Source: an uncultured Granulosicoccaceae bacterium
GTDB taxonomy: Bacteria > Pseudomonadota > Gammaproteobacteria > CALCKW01
DNA length: 12,091 nucleotides
Assembly (NCBI GenBank): GCA_937941555.1
Contig: CALDHJ010000029.1
Span: 1 to 12,091, forward strand
Direction of reading: 5' to 3'
Notes under the pieces: model-generated
Databases searched by the model: none
The model's input: only the letters and a program-made list of their open reading frames with translations
Told to the model about the DNA's origin: nothing
Program-made: the position numbers and the translations under genes
Shown: one piece after another, positions 1 through 7,067 of the stretch
How positions within the stretch are numbered: position 1 is the first letter of the stretch
Layout: every line of letters begins with the position of its first letter

Positions 1-2
1 CG

Positions 3-1430
3 GCACTCGCTGCCGCGTCCGACGCATTGCGACAAGCGCTGCGCCTGGAAGACGACACGGAATCCCTGCTGCAAAACGCACTGGTTGCGGACCCACCGCT
101 GCTGGCACGCGACGGTGGTGTCATCGCACCCGGCTACGACGCCGAGCTCGATGAGCTGCGCCGCCTGCAGACTGACAGCAGTGGCTATCTGGATGAGCTC
201 GAGGCGCGCGAACGCGCGAGCACTGGGGTCGCCCACCTCAAGGTCGGTTACAACCGTGTGCACGGGTACTTCATCGAGTTGCCGCGCAGCCAGGCGAGCG
301 CCGCGCCTGCACACTACAGCCGCCGGCAGACACTGAAAAACGCCGAGCGCTACATCACCGAGGAACTCAAAGCCTGGGAAGACAAGGTGCTCTCCTCGAA
401 AGACCGCGCACTCGCCCGCGAAAAAGTGTTGTACGAAAACCTGATCGATACCCTGATCGAGCGTCTATCTCGCTTGCAGGCTTTTGGCCAGGCGATTGCC
501 GAAATCGACGTCCAGGCCACGCTGGCCGAGCGAGCAACTTCGCTGAACTGGTGCCGTCCGGACTTCAGCACGGAGCCCGGGCTTGCAATAGACGCCGGCC
601 GACACCCGGTTGTCGAGCCGCTGCTGGACACGCCGTTTGTCGCCAACGACCTGCACCTCGATCAGGACCGGCGCATGCTGCTGATCACAGGCCCCAACAT
701 GGGCGGCAAATCGACCTACATGCGCCAGGTGGCGCTGATCGCCATCCTCGCGCACGCCGGGAGCTACGTGCCGGCCGCGCGCGCTGTCCTCGGGCCGCTC
801 GATCGCGTGTTCACACGTATCGGTGCCTCTGACGACCTCGCCTCTGGCCGGTCGACCTTCATGGTCGAAATGACCGAAGCAGCCAACATCCTGCACAACG
901 CCAACCACCAGAGCCTGGTGCTCATGGACGAAATCGGGCGTGGCACCAGCACCTACGACGGCCTGTCGCTCGCCTGGGCCTGCGCGGAACAGCTAGCGCG
1001 ACACAACCGCGCCCTGACGCTCTTTGCCACCCACTACTTCGAGCTCACAGCGCTGCCAGCGCAGCAGAGTGCGGTGGAAAACGTGCACCTCGACGCCAGC
1101 GAATTCAACGGCGACATCGTCTTCATGCACCGTGTGAAGACCGGCCCGGCCAACAAGAGCTACGGCCTCCAGGTCGCCAAGCTCGCCGGTCTGCCAGCGC
1201 CGGTGGTGGCAGCAGCTGCAGCGAAGTTGCAGGAGCTCGAGAGCTCACCTTTCACAGCCGACGACCCCACTCAACCGGCTGCCTCGCCGACTCACCCACA
1301 GCTCGGGCTCTTCGCCCCGCCAGATGATGCCCCACTGCACGATTTCCTCGATGCGGTGCAACCGGACGAGGTGACGCCCCGGCAGGCACTCGCGCTCCTC
1401 TATGACCTGGTCGAGATGGCACGGTCTTGA
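3..1430 (+). CDS. mutS: DNA mismatch repair ATPase MutS, 3' part (5' end outside window)
   Basis: MutS binds mismatches and small loops in newly replicated DNA and, with ATP, recruits MutL. The reading frame is open from base 3, so the start lies upstream; 475 residues are present, a little over half of a usual protein of about 850. Visible are the end of the lever/clamp region, then the ABC-type ATPase: Walker [10 protein letters not shown] (bases 690-716), the [11 protein letters not shown] segment, Walker [14 protein letters not shown] (about 912-950) and the conserved THYFELT. Near the C-terminus is QLGLF (1299-1313), a good match to the beta-clamp-binding consensus, followed by a short helical tail ([17 protein letters not shown]) like the tetramerisation tail of E. 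coli MutS. nadK follows after 22 bases, suggesting cotranscription. A TTG at base 27 could be read as a start but is internal to the conserved protein. Confidence 0.97.
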   Translation, partial: ALAAASDALRQALRLEDDTESLLQNALVADPPLLARDGGVIAPGYDAELDELRRLQTDSSGYLDELEARERASTGVAHLKVGYNRVHGYFIELPRSQASAAPAHYSRRQTLKNAERYITEELKAWEDKVLSSKDRALAREKVLYENLIDTLIERLSRLQAFGQAIAEIDVQATLAERATSLNWCRPDFSTEPGLAIDAGRHPVVEPLLDTPFVANDLHLDQDRRMLLITGPNMGGKSTYMRQVALIAILAHAGSYVPAARAVLGPLDRVFTRIGASDDLASGRSTFMVEMTEAANILHNANHQSLVLMDEIGRGTSTYDGLSLAWACAEQLARHNRALTLFATHYFELTALPAQQSAVENVHLDASEFNGDIVFMHRVKTGPANKSYGLQVAKLAGLPAPVVAAAAAKLQELESSPFTADDPTQPAASPTHPQLGLFAPPDDAPLHDFLDAVQPDEVTPRQALALLYDLVEMARS

Positions 1431-1452
1431 CGCGTCGTGATACCGTAGCGGG

Positions 1453-2313
1453 ATGACCGCATTTTCTACCGTAGGACTGGTTGTCCGCCAACAGGACCAT
1501 TCGGTTGCCGACACACTCAAGGACATTCACGCCTTGCTCGAGCGCAAAGGCTGCGTCACGCGATTCGAACACGGCACCGACGGCATGGTCGACGACGTGG
1601 AGACCGTTGGCTTCGACACGATTGGCGAGCAATGTGACCTCGCCATCGTCATCGGCGGCGACGGCACGCTGCTCTCCGCCGCGCGAGACCTCGTCGATTT
1701 CGATGTCCCGCTGGTTGGGGTCAACCGCGGACGCCTCGGCTTCCTGACCGACGTCCACCCGGACGAAAACCTGCTGCAACTCGCTGCCATCCTCGAGGGC
1801 GACTACGTCCCGGACGAGCGGCTCATGTTGCGCATGGATGTCGAGCGCGACGGCGAGGTGATGTCGACCGACTCCGCCTTCAACGACGTCGTCATTCGCA
1901 ACACCCAAATGCTACGTATCGTCGACTTCGAAGTGTATATCGACGGCTCCTTCGTCAATCACCAGCGCGCCGACGGCATCATCGTCAGCACGCCGTCCGG
2001 GTCGACGGCCTACTCGCTCTCGAACGGCGGGCCCATCGTCAACCCGCAGCTGCAGGGCATCATCCTGCAACCGATCTGCCCGCACACCCTGAGCAGCCGG
2101 CCATTGGTGGTGCCGGAGGACTGCACTATCGAGATCGTGGTCTGCGATGATGGCGCACCCAACGCGCAGGCCGTGTGCGACGGACAGCTCTACCACCATG
2201 TGCAACGCGACGACATCGTGCGGGTGCGGCGCAAGCGGCGACACCTGACCCTGCTGCACCCGAGCGACTACGACTACTTCCAGATACTTCGAGCAAAATT
2301 GAACTGGCGCTGA
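1453..2313 (+). CDS. nadK: NAD kinase
   Basis: Cytoplasmic enzyme that phosphorylates NAD to NADP using ATP, and so sets the NADP(H) pool. The 286-residue length is normal. The GGDGT motif is at residues 68-72, followed by GVNRGRLGFLTD, the Asn-Asp pair of the NE/D motif at 144-145 (FNDVV), FEVYID, and GSTAYSLSNGGPI at 183-195; the C-terminal HPSDYDYFQ matches the HPKDYSYF of E. coli NadK. The start was chosen because the protein aligns from its first beta strand. The ribosome site is poor: AGCGGG abuts the ATG directly. It sits 22 bases after mutS and 61 before recN. In E. coli and many relatives grpE lies next to nadK, whereas here mutS occupies that place. Identity is secure from motifs and from the recN neighbour. 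Confidence 0.96.
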   Translation: MTAFSTVGLVVRQQDHSVADTLKDIHALLERKGCVTRFEHGTDGMVDDVETVGFDTIGEQCDLAIVIGGDGTLLSAARDLVDFDVPLVGVNRGRLGFLTDVHPDENLLQLAAILEGDYVPDERLMLRMDVERDGEVMSTDSAFNDVVIRNTQMLRIVDFEVYIDGSFVNHQRADGIIVSTPSGSTAYSLSNGGPIVNPQLQGIILQPICPHTLSSRPLVVPEDCTIEIVVCDDGAPNAQAVCDGQLYHHVQRDDIVRVRRKRRHLTLLHPSDYDYFQILRAKLNWR

Positions 2314-2338
2314 CACGCTCAGCCAGCACAAACCGGAT

Positions 2339-2354
2339 ACCCCGCCACAGGGGT
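2339..2354 (+). other. small stem-loop between nadK and recN
   Basis: ACCCC and GGGGT flank a 6-base loop in the 61-base gap between nadK and recN. The five-pair stem is perfect. It has no T-run after it, so it is not a standard intrinsic terminator; it could be an attenuator, an operator half, or chance in GC-rich DNA. I found no CTG-N10-CAG LexA operator in this gap. Confidence 0.25.
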
Positions 2355-2374
2355 GCACGGCGACGGACACGAGC

Positions 2375-4036
2375 ATGCTAGAACACCTTCGCGTTAACGA
2401 TTTCGCCATCATCGACAGCGTCGATATGGCGCTGACAGACGGTCTCACTGCCCTAACCGGCGAGACCGGCGCCGGGAAATCCATTCTGCTCGACGCCATC
2501 GGCCTGGTGCTCGGCGACCGCGCGGCACGCGGCAGCGTGCGCGATGGCGCGGACCGCGCCGAAATCGAGGCAACTTTTCACGTCTCGCCCGACAGCGACG
2601 CCGCAACATGGCTTGCCGAGCACGACCTCGACGACGACAACCTCTGCACCTTGCGCCGTGTTGTCAGCCGAGACGGTCGCTCACGCGCCTACATCAACGG
2701 CCGAAGTGCCACCACGCACACCTTGAGAGAACTCGGTGAAATGCTGGTGCACATTCACGGTCAGCACGAACACCAACACCTGACCCGCACCGAACGCCAG
2801 CGCGTCATCGTGGATTCGCGCGCCGGCATCATCGACGACCTCGCCACGCTCCGCACGCTGCACAAGGCCTGGCGCGAGGCAGACAGCGCGTTGCAAAACG
2901 CGCAAAGCGAACACGCGGCCCGCAGCGACCGACTCGACATGCTGACCTTTCAGGTGCAGGAGCTGCAAAATGTTCAGCTCGACGCCGCAGCCATCGAATC
3001 GCTCTTCAGCGAGCACACCCGACTGAGCAATGCCGAAAGTCTGGTCGCGTCGGCACAAGGGCTGCTCGACGTAAGTTTCGATGGCGAGCAATCCGCGCAC
3101 GACCGGCTCAGCCTTGCGCACCGTCAAGCCCTGGCCCTGGCCGACACGGACACACAACTCGCCCAACTGCCCGAACTGATCAACAGCGCACTGATCAACC
3201 TCGACGAAGCGGTTGGCGTGGCGCGCAACTACCTCGCCGACCTCGACATGGACCCCGCTCGACTCGCTGCTGTCGAAGAACAGATGTCCCTGATCCACGG
3301 TCTCGCGCGCAAGCACCAGACGCAGGGCCCGGATCTGCCGGCTTTGCACGCGCAACTGGCGACAGAGCTCACGCAACTGCAAGCCGCCGCGCGTTCGCCT
3401 GCCGAACTCGAGACGGCCGCCACCGCGGCGCACGACGCCTATCTTGCGTGTGCTCGGCGGGTGAGTGCGGCGCGCTCAAAGGCGGCCAAGGCGCTGTCGG
3501 CGGATGTGACCGCCGAACTGCAGACACTTGGCATGGGCGGTGGGCAGTTTGTGGTCGAGGTCAATGAAGAGCCGGATCATGCTGGGGCACACGGCATTGA
3601 TCGCATCGAATTGTTCGTCAGCGCCAATCCGGGCCAACAGCCAAAACCACTGGCAAAGGTTGCGTCGGGTGGAGAGCTCTCGCGCATCAGCCTCGCCATC
3701 CAGCTCATCGCCTCGCGCTATGCCGCCGTGCCCTCACTGATTTTCGATGAGGTAGACACCGGCATCGGCGGCGGCATCGCCGAGATTGTCGGACGACAAC
3801 TGCGCGAGCTGGGCGAGCGCTGCCAGGTCATGTGCGTGACCCACCTGCCACAAGTTGCAAGCCAGGCACACCACCATATTGCAGTCAGCAAGTCGGTCAG
3901 GGACGGCCAGACACACACCGCACCCATTCCGTTGACGGGCAAGGCGCGAGTCGACGAGATTGCCCGCATGCTCGGCGGTGTCAAGATGACCCAAAAGGTG
4001 CGCTCGCACGCCAGAGAAATGTTGGGCGAAGCCTGA
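2375..4036 (+). CDS. recN: DNA repair protein RecN (SMC-like ATPase)
   Basis: RecN is a cytoplasmic SMC-like ATPase recruited to double-strand breaks, where it holds broken ends and sister DNA for RecA-dependent repair. The 553 residues match the length of E. coli RecN. The N-terminal half-ATPase carries Walker A GETGAGKS at residues 29-36. A central Ala/Gln/Leu-rich stretch (about 155-370) looks like the coiled-coil arms. The C-terminal half has the ABC signature ASGGELS at about 430-436, Walker B with IFDEVDTG at about 456-463, and VTHLPQVA. The start is fixed by the conserved MLEHLRVNDFAIID opening; a weak GGA lies 7 bases upstream. Likely in an operon with mutS and nadK. In E. coli this gene is SOS-induced, but no LexA box is visible here. 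Codon choice changes noticeably around 3461-3606 (see findings). Confidence 0.97.
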   Translation: MLEHLRVNDFAIIDSVDMALTDGLTALTGETGAGKSILLDAIGLVLGDRAARGSVRDGADRAEIEATFHVSPDSDAATWLAEHDLDDDNLCTLRRVVSRDGRSRAYINGRSATTHTLRELGEMLVHIHGQHEHQHLTRTERQRVIVDSRAGIIDDLATLRTLHKAWREADSALQNAQSEHAARSDRLDMLTFQVQELQNVQLDAAAIESLFSEHTRLSNAESLVASAQGLLDVSFDGEQSAHDRLSLAHRQALALADTDTQLAQLPELINSALINLDEAVGVARNYLADLDMDPARLAAVEEQMSLIHGLARKHQTQGPDLPALHAQLATELTQLQAAARSPAELETAATAAHDAYLACARRVSAARSKAAKALSADVTAELQTLGMGGGQFVVEVNEEPDHAGAHGIDRIELFVSANPGQQPKPLAKVASGGELSRISLAIQLIASRYAAVPSLIFDEVDTGIGGGIAEIVGRQLRELGERCQVMCVTHLPQVASQAHHHIAVSKSVRDGQTHTAPIPLTGKARVDEIARMLGGVKMTQKVRSHAREMLGEA

Positions 4037-4123
4037 CAAACGCTGGCCCTTGCGCCCCGGCGCGGCGTCATCTGCACGGAGCCTCGTGAACGGCATGTGC
4101 CGGAAATCCAGACCGCCTGTTCC

Positions 4124-4158
4124 GTCGCCACCGGGCCAGCTATCGGCAGGCCGGCGAC
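4124..4158 (+). other. bulged stem-loop between recN and bamE
   Basis: GTCGCC (4124-4129) pairs with GGCGAC (4153-4158). Inside, after a 4-base ACCG bulge on the left, GGCC pairs with GGCC (4149-4152), leaving an 11-base loop. It lies in the 199-base gap between recN and bamE and has no following T-run. It could slow or end recN transcription, or be an mRNA structure of the recN-bamE transcript. The rest of this gap shows no gene I can support. Confidence 0.35.
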
Positions 4159-4183
4159 ACTGGGTGGTCGATTGCCACTGCGC

Positions 4184-4189
4184 TACACT
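4184..4189 (+). promoter_or_regulatory. possible -10 box for bamE
   Basis: TACACT, in the context GCGCTACACTTGCG, lies 46 bases before the bamE start and resembles a sigma-70 -10 element. No good -35 is found 16-18 bases upstream, and I saw no clear sigma-E consensus either. Offered only as the best candidate in the gap. Confidence 0.25.
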
Positions 4190-4235
4190 TGCGAGCACTG
4201 ATCCGACCGTGTCGACACGCGTCACTGGAGAGACC

Positions 4236-4619
4236 ATGCGACCCCGCCGTTATGCCCTGCCCCTGATAGTCCTCTGCGTGCTGCTGCAGGGCTGTGCATC
4301 GTTCCTGTTACCCAAGGCGCACCGGCACCCGGTGCAGCAAGGCAACCTGATTGACGCCGAGCAGCGAAGCCAGGTTCGAGAGGGCATGAACCGCGAGCAG
4401 GTGCGATACCTCATCGGCGAGCCGACCATGGCCAACATCACCCAGCCTGACACCTGGCTCTACCTCTACAACAGCGGTGTCCTGCTGGAGCCTGGGATCA
4501 ACCACCTGCTCGCGCTGACCTTCGACGACAGCGGCACACTCGTCGAGATCGATAACCGCTACGCGCCCGAGGCCGCACAACGCGCATTTCGCGAAGACAC
4601 GCGCACCGATTTCGACTGA
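4236..4619 (+). CDS. bamE: outer membrane assembly lipoprotein BamE (SmpA/OmlA family)
   Basis: BamE is a lipoprotein of the BAM complex that folds beta-barrel proteins into the outer membrane. The ATG at 4236 gives 127 residues and is preceded by a good Shine-Dalgarno sequence (GGAGAG). A lipoprotein signal is clear: RPRR, a hydrophobic core, then the lipobox LQGC with Cys20 as the lipidated residue and Ala at +2, favouring outer-membrane sorting. The mature part contains QQGNLI, VREGMNREQVRYLIGEP and TWLYLYNSG, matching the QGNYL, RVGMTQQQV and NTWFYVF blocks of E. coli BamE. The frame stays open upstream to about 4050, but that extension has no lipoprotein signal and no homology I recognise, so I reject it. 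recN-bamE adjacency is as in E. coli; Pseudomonas places fur between them, and it is absent here. Confidence 0.94.
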   Translation: MRPRRYALPLIVLCVLLQGCASFLLPKAHRHPVQQGNLIDAEQRSQVREGMNREQVRYLIGEPTMANITQPDTWLYLYNSGVLLEPGINHLLALTFDDSGTLVEIDNRYAPEAAQRAFREDTRTDFD

Positions 4620-4744
4620 CGCGCCAGGCCTTCGTCCAGACGCAACGGGCCAGCGCTCTCATTATCAAACGAGTCGGCCATCATGGCGGCAGCGAGCAGG
4701 CGTTCGCCAATCTGACGTCAATTAGCGCCTACACCATGCATATC

Positions 4745-4761
4745 CGCCCCACCGCAGGGCG
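4745..4761 (+). terminator. candidate hairpin between convergent bamE and ratA
   Basis: CGCCC and GGGCG surround a 7-base loop, followed on the plus strand by ATTTCG. It lies in the 181-base gap between the bamE stop (4619) and the ratA stop (4801). It is the best terminator-like structure in that gap, but the stem is only five pairs and there is no true T-run. The gap otherwise holds only short palindromes (GCCAT-C-ATGGC at 4677-4687; CGCTG-TT-CAGCG at 4789-4800). Confidence 0.25.
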
Positions 4762-4800
4762 ATTTCGACCGAGTCATGCAACCTTGAGCGCTGTTCAGCG

Positions 4801-5229
4801 TCAGCTGTAGAGCGCCCGCGCACGCTGCACGAAGGCCTCGACCATCGCGCGGTTGACCTCGCGAAAGATCGGCCCTGCCGTCATACCCAACAGGCGGCTG
4901 CTGAACTCGAAATCCAGTTTCAGAGTGACCTTGCAGCCATCGGCCTCGGAGTCGAAGCGCCACTCCCCCTGCAGGGTCTTGAACGGTCCGCGCACGAGAT
5001 CGATCCCGAGCCGATGGCTGGGCTCAAGGGTGTTCCGCGTGGTGAAGCTCTGACGCAGCGGCCCTTTGCTGACCGTGATCTCGGCCGTCTGGCTGGTCTC
5101 GGAACGGGACAGCAAAGTCGAGGCACTGCACCAGGGCAGAAATTCGCCATAGTGTTCGACCCCGGCGACGAGGTCATACATCTGTTGTGCGCTGAAAGGC
5201 ACGCGCTTTGACTCAACCATTCTCTGCAT
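4801..5229 (-). CDS. ratA: START/polyketide-cyclase-fold protein RatA (YfjG/COQ10-like)
   Basis: A single-domain member of the SRPBCC (START-like) fold. E. coli RatA was described as a toxin that binds the 50S subunit and blocks subunit joining; the family is also related to COQ10 and may bind ubiquinone or lipid, so its primary role is debated. Matching blocks are [53 protein letters not shown] and the C-terminal MVEAF-QRA. The ATG at 5229 (142 residues) was chosen because it places nine residues before the VPFS strand, as in E. coli; an ATG at 5220 (139 residues) is also possible. It is divergent from smpB and convergent to bamE, as in E. coli, but the partner gene ratB/rnfH that usually overlaps it is missing. 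Confidence 0.92.
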   Translation of the reverse strand: MQRMVESKRVPFSAQQMYDLVAGVEHYGEFLPWCSASTLLSRSETSQTAEITVSKGPLRQSFTTRNTLEPSHRLGIDLVRGPFKTLQGEWRFDSEADGCKVTLKLDFEFSSRLLGMTAGPIFREVNRAMVEAFVQRARALYS

Positions 5230-5303
5230 CAAGACACACTGTCCACCGGGCTTGCTGGCAAAGTATGGCGCATGGGGCACACAACTGCGCTGTCTCACGC
5301 GCG

Positions 5304-5330
5304 TTGAGCACAGGGTCGGTACGGTATACT
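5304..5330 (+). promoter_or_regulatory. predicted smpB promoter very close to the start codon
   Basis: TTGAGC (5304-5309) and TATACT (5325-5330) are separated by 15 bases. TATACT matches the sigma-70 -10 at five of six positions. Only nine bases lie between TATACT and the smpB ATG, so transcription would begin at about 5337, one to three bases before the start codon, and the message would be nearly leaderless. The short spacer lowers confidence. Confidence 0.45.
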
Positions 5331-5339
5331 GGCTTGGAT

Positions 5340-5819
5340 ATGGCCAAGAAAAAGAAAGACGCAGCGCGTGGCAGTGCAACCATCGCACTCAACCGCAAAG
5401 CCAAATTCGATTACCAGATCGAGACGCGCTACGAAGCGGGCCTGTCCCTGCTCGGCTGGGAAGTCAAAAGCCTGCGCGCGGGTAAAGTGCAGCTCAACGA
5501 GAGCTATGTGTTCGTTCGCGACGGTGAAGCTTTCCTGATCGGCTGCCACATCTCTCCGATGACCTCGGCGTCAACGCATGTCGACACGTCACCCATGCGC
5601 TCACGCAAACTGCTGTTGCACCGCCGTGAACTCAACGCGTTGATCGGCTCGGTCGAACGCAAGGGCTACACGCTCGTCCCCATGGCGCTCTACTGGAAAG
5701 GCGGCCGAATCAAACTCGAAATCGGGCTCGGCAAGGGCAAGAAGACCCACGACAAACGGGCCACGGAAAAAGACCGCGACTGGCAACGCGACCGCCAGCG
5801 GGCGCTGCGCCGCGGTTGA
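5340..5819 (+). CDS. smpB: SsrA-binding protein SmpB (tmRNA partner)
   Basis: SmpB binds tmRNA (SsrA) and escorts it to ribosomes stalled at mRNA ends, allowing trans-translation: ribosome release and degradation-tagging of the unfinished peptide. The 159-residue length is normal. The beta-barrel core shows [57 protein letters not shown] and [12 protein letters not shown]; the basic tail [18 protein letters not shown] is the helix that enters the mRNA channel. The ATG at 5340 gives the usual lysine-rich beginning (MAKKKK). No real Shine-Dalgarno sequence precedes it, which fits the promoter being only nine bases away. The ssrA RNA gene, often close by, is not in this window. smpB ends 13 bases from the end of dnaQ on the other strand. 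Confidence 0.97.
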   Translation: MAKKKKDAARGSATIALNRKAKFDYQIETRYEAGLSLLGWEVKSLRAGKVQLNESYVFVRDGEAFLIGCHISPMTSASTHVDTSPMRSRKLLLHRRELNALIGSVERKGYTLVPMALYWKGGRIKLEIGLGKGKKTHDKRATEKDRDWQRDRQRALRRG

Positions 5820-5835
5820 GGTAATTGGTGCCTCA
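5817..5835. terminator. dyad linking the smpB and dnaQ stop codons
   Basis: TGAGG (5817-5821) and CCTCA (5831-5835) form a perfect five-pair dyad with a 9-base loop. The outermost three bases of each arm are the stop codons of smpB (plus) and dnaQ (minus). Being symmetrical, it could weakly end transcription from both sides. There is no T-run, so it is not a classical terminator; no better one exists in this 13-base gap. Confidence 0.25.
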
Positions 5836-6540
5836 GTCGCGCTCGGCCATCAGCGTTTCCCAGCGCGAAACCCCGCCACACTCCTTCGACACCAGTTCCA
5901 GATAGCGCGCGTGCGCCTCCCGCTCGGCCGCGCTCGCGCGAACCACGTGGGTAACGTTGGCGGTGTCCAGCGTCAGTGCCGAGTCGGTCCCAGTTGCGAG
6001 CTCATCGGCTGCGAGTTCGAGGGCGCTTTGCCCTCCGGTCATCAGCAGGAAAACATCAGCCAGAATCTCGGAATCGAGCAGTGCGCCGTGCAGTTCGCGT
6101 CCGGAGTTGTCGACATCAAGGCGTTTGCACAAGGCATCGAGGCTGTTGCGCTGACCGGGGTACATGCGCCGCGCGAGCGCAAGCGTGTCGAGCACCGTAC
6201 AGTGATCGCCTATGGGCGCACGGCCCAATCGATCGAGCTCTGCGTTGAGAAAACCGACATCGAAGGGCGCGTTGTGAATCACGAGTTCGGCGCCATCGAC
6301 AAACTCGATGAACGCGTCGACGACCTCCTCGAAACGCGGTTTGTCGACCAGAAACTCATCCGTGATGCCGTGCACGGCCAGGGCGCCCGGATCCACTTCG
6401 CGGTCCGGTCGAAGGTATTCGTGGAAATGGCGCCCGGTCAGCCGTCGGTTGCTGACTTCGACCCCACCGATCTCGATCACACGGTGGCCGTTTGACGGGT
6501 CGAGACCCGTGGTTTCGGTGTCGAGCACGATCTGTCGCAT
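5833..6540 (-). CDS. dnaQ: DNA polymerase III epsilon subunit, 3'-5' proofreading exonuclease
   Basis: Proofreading subunit of the replicative polymerase core, which removes misinserted bases. The DEDDh exonuclease residues are all present: Asp7 and Glu9 in VLDTETTG, Asp94 in HNAPFDVGF, and His151 and Asp156 in HGALLDSEI. After the exonuclease domain, LLMTGGQSALEL aligns with LAMTGGQTSMAF of E. coli, so QSALEL (171-176) is the probable clamp-binding peptide; the tail (about 190-235) should be the alpha-subunit-binding part. The 235 residues compare with 243 in E. coli. The start MRQIVLDTETTG is fixed by homology; the frame is open further upstream inside rnhA but that part is not DnaQ-like. 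It begins four bases after the rnhA stop, so the two are very likely cotranscribed, as in Pseudomonas and unlike the divergent E. coli arrangement. Confidence 0.96.
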   Translation of the reverse strand: MRQIVLDTETTGLDPSNGHRVIEIGGVEVSNRRLTGRHFHEYLRPDREVDPGALAVHGITDEFLVDKPRFEEVVDAFIEFVDGAELVIHNAPFDVGFLNAELDRLGRAPIGDHCTVLDTLALARRMYPGQRNSLDALCKRLDVDNSGRELHGALLDSEILADVFLLMTGGQSALELAADELATGTDSALTLDTANVTHVVRASAAEREAHARYLELVSKECGGVSRWETLMAERD

Positions 6541-6544
6541 GGTG

Positions 6545-6985
6545 TCAGTTCTCGAGTTCGTCGATGCCGCGGTTGGCCAGCTGATCAGCGCGTTCGTTGT
6601 CGGGGTGACCGGCGTGTCCCTTGACCCACTCCCACTGTACCGAATGCACGGCTGCAGCCGCATCGAGTGCTTGCCAGAGTTCGGCGTTTTTGACCGGTTT
6701 TTTCGCGGCTGTGCGCCAGCCGTTGCGTTTCCAGTTGGCGAGCCATTCGGTGATGCCCTTGCGCACATACTGAGAGTCAGTGGTCAGCACTACCTCGCAC
6801 GGTCGCGTGAGGGCCTCGAGCGCTCGGATCGCCGCGGTCAGTTCCATGCGGTTGTTGGTGGTGTCGAATTCGCCACCGAACAGCTCCCGCTCCTGGCCAC
6901 TGACCCGCAGGATTGCCCCCCAACCCCCTGGCCCGGGGTTGCCGCGGCAGGCGCCGTCCGTGTAAATCTCAACTGGGTCTGGCAT
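6545..6985 (-). CDS. rnhA: ribonuclease HI
   Basis: Cytoplasmic endonuclease that cuts the RNA strand of RNA-DNA hybrids, clearing primers and R-loops. The 146-residue protein keeps the E. coli numbering of the active site exactly: Asp10 ([16 protein letters not shown]), Glu48 (NNRMELTA), Asp70 (TTDSQYV), His124 (VKGHAGH) and Asp134 (ERADQLA). The basic handle region ([16 protein letters not shown]) is also present. The ATG at 6985 gives the canonical start and has a GAG Shine-Dalgarno core a few bases upstream; a longer frame to 7039 adds 18 unlikely residues. It is the middle gene of methyltransferase-rnhA-dnaQ, 82 bases after the methyltransferase stop and four before dnaQ. A TATACT box in the 82-base gap suggests its own promoter. 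Confidence 0.97.
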   Translation of the reverse strand: MPDPVEIYTDGACRGNPGPGGWGAILRVSGQERELFGGEFDTTNNRMELTAAIRALEALTRPCEVVLTTDSQYVRKGITEWLANWKRNGWRTAAKKPVKNAELWQALDAAAAVHSVQWEWVKGHAGHPDNERADQLANRGIDELEN

Positions 6986-7025
6986 GTCAGCTCTGGCACC
7001 GCGTGCACGCGAATTGGAGCGTGGC

Positions 7026-7031
7026 AGTATA
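7026..7031 (-). promoter_or_regulatory. possible -10 box of an internal rnhA-dnaQ promoter
   Basis: On the minus strand TATACT lies 40 bases upstream of the rnhA ATG, in the context GGTATACTG, the same nine bases found at the proposed smpB promoter. Transcription would start near 7019. The hexamer 17 bases upstream (AGGTCC) is a poor -35; a TTGACG occurs only two bases upstream, too close to serve. Confidence 0.35.
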
Positions 7032-7067
7032 CCCGTCAAGCGGTGTGCGGACCTGTCTCGTCAGAGA

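Noticed and set aside
2681..3433. Minus-strand open frame of 250 codons opposite recN
   Set aside because: Shadow of the recN coiled-coil region; no start signal or domain of its own.
4050..4235. In-frame upstream extension of bamE
   Set aside because: It would bury the lipoprotein signal inside the protein; the ATG at 4236 has a good GGAGAG site and a proper lipobox spacing.
4620..4800. Possible remnant of ratB/rnfH on the minus strand after ratA
   Set aside because: The 181 bases contain no frame with RnfH-like content and are too short for the roughly 90-residue protein.
5208..5339. In-frame upstream extension of smpB
   Set aside because: It overlaps ratA and the predicted promoter, and SmpB proteins begin with the lysine-rich segment at 5340.
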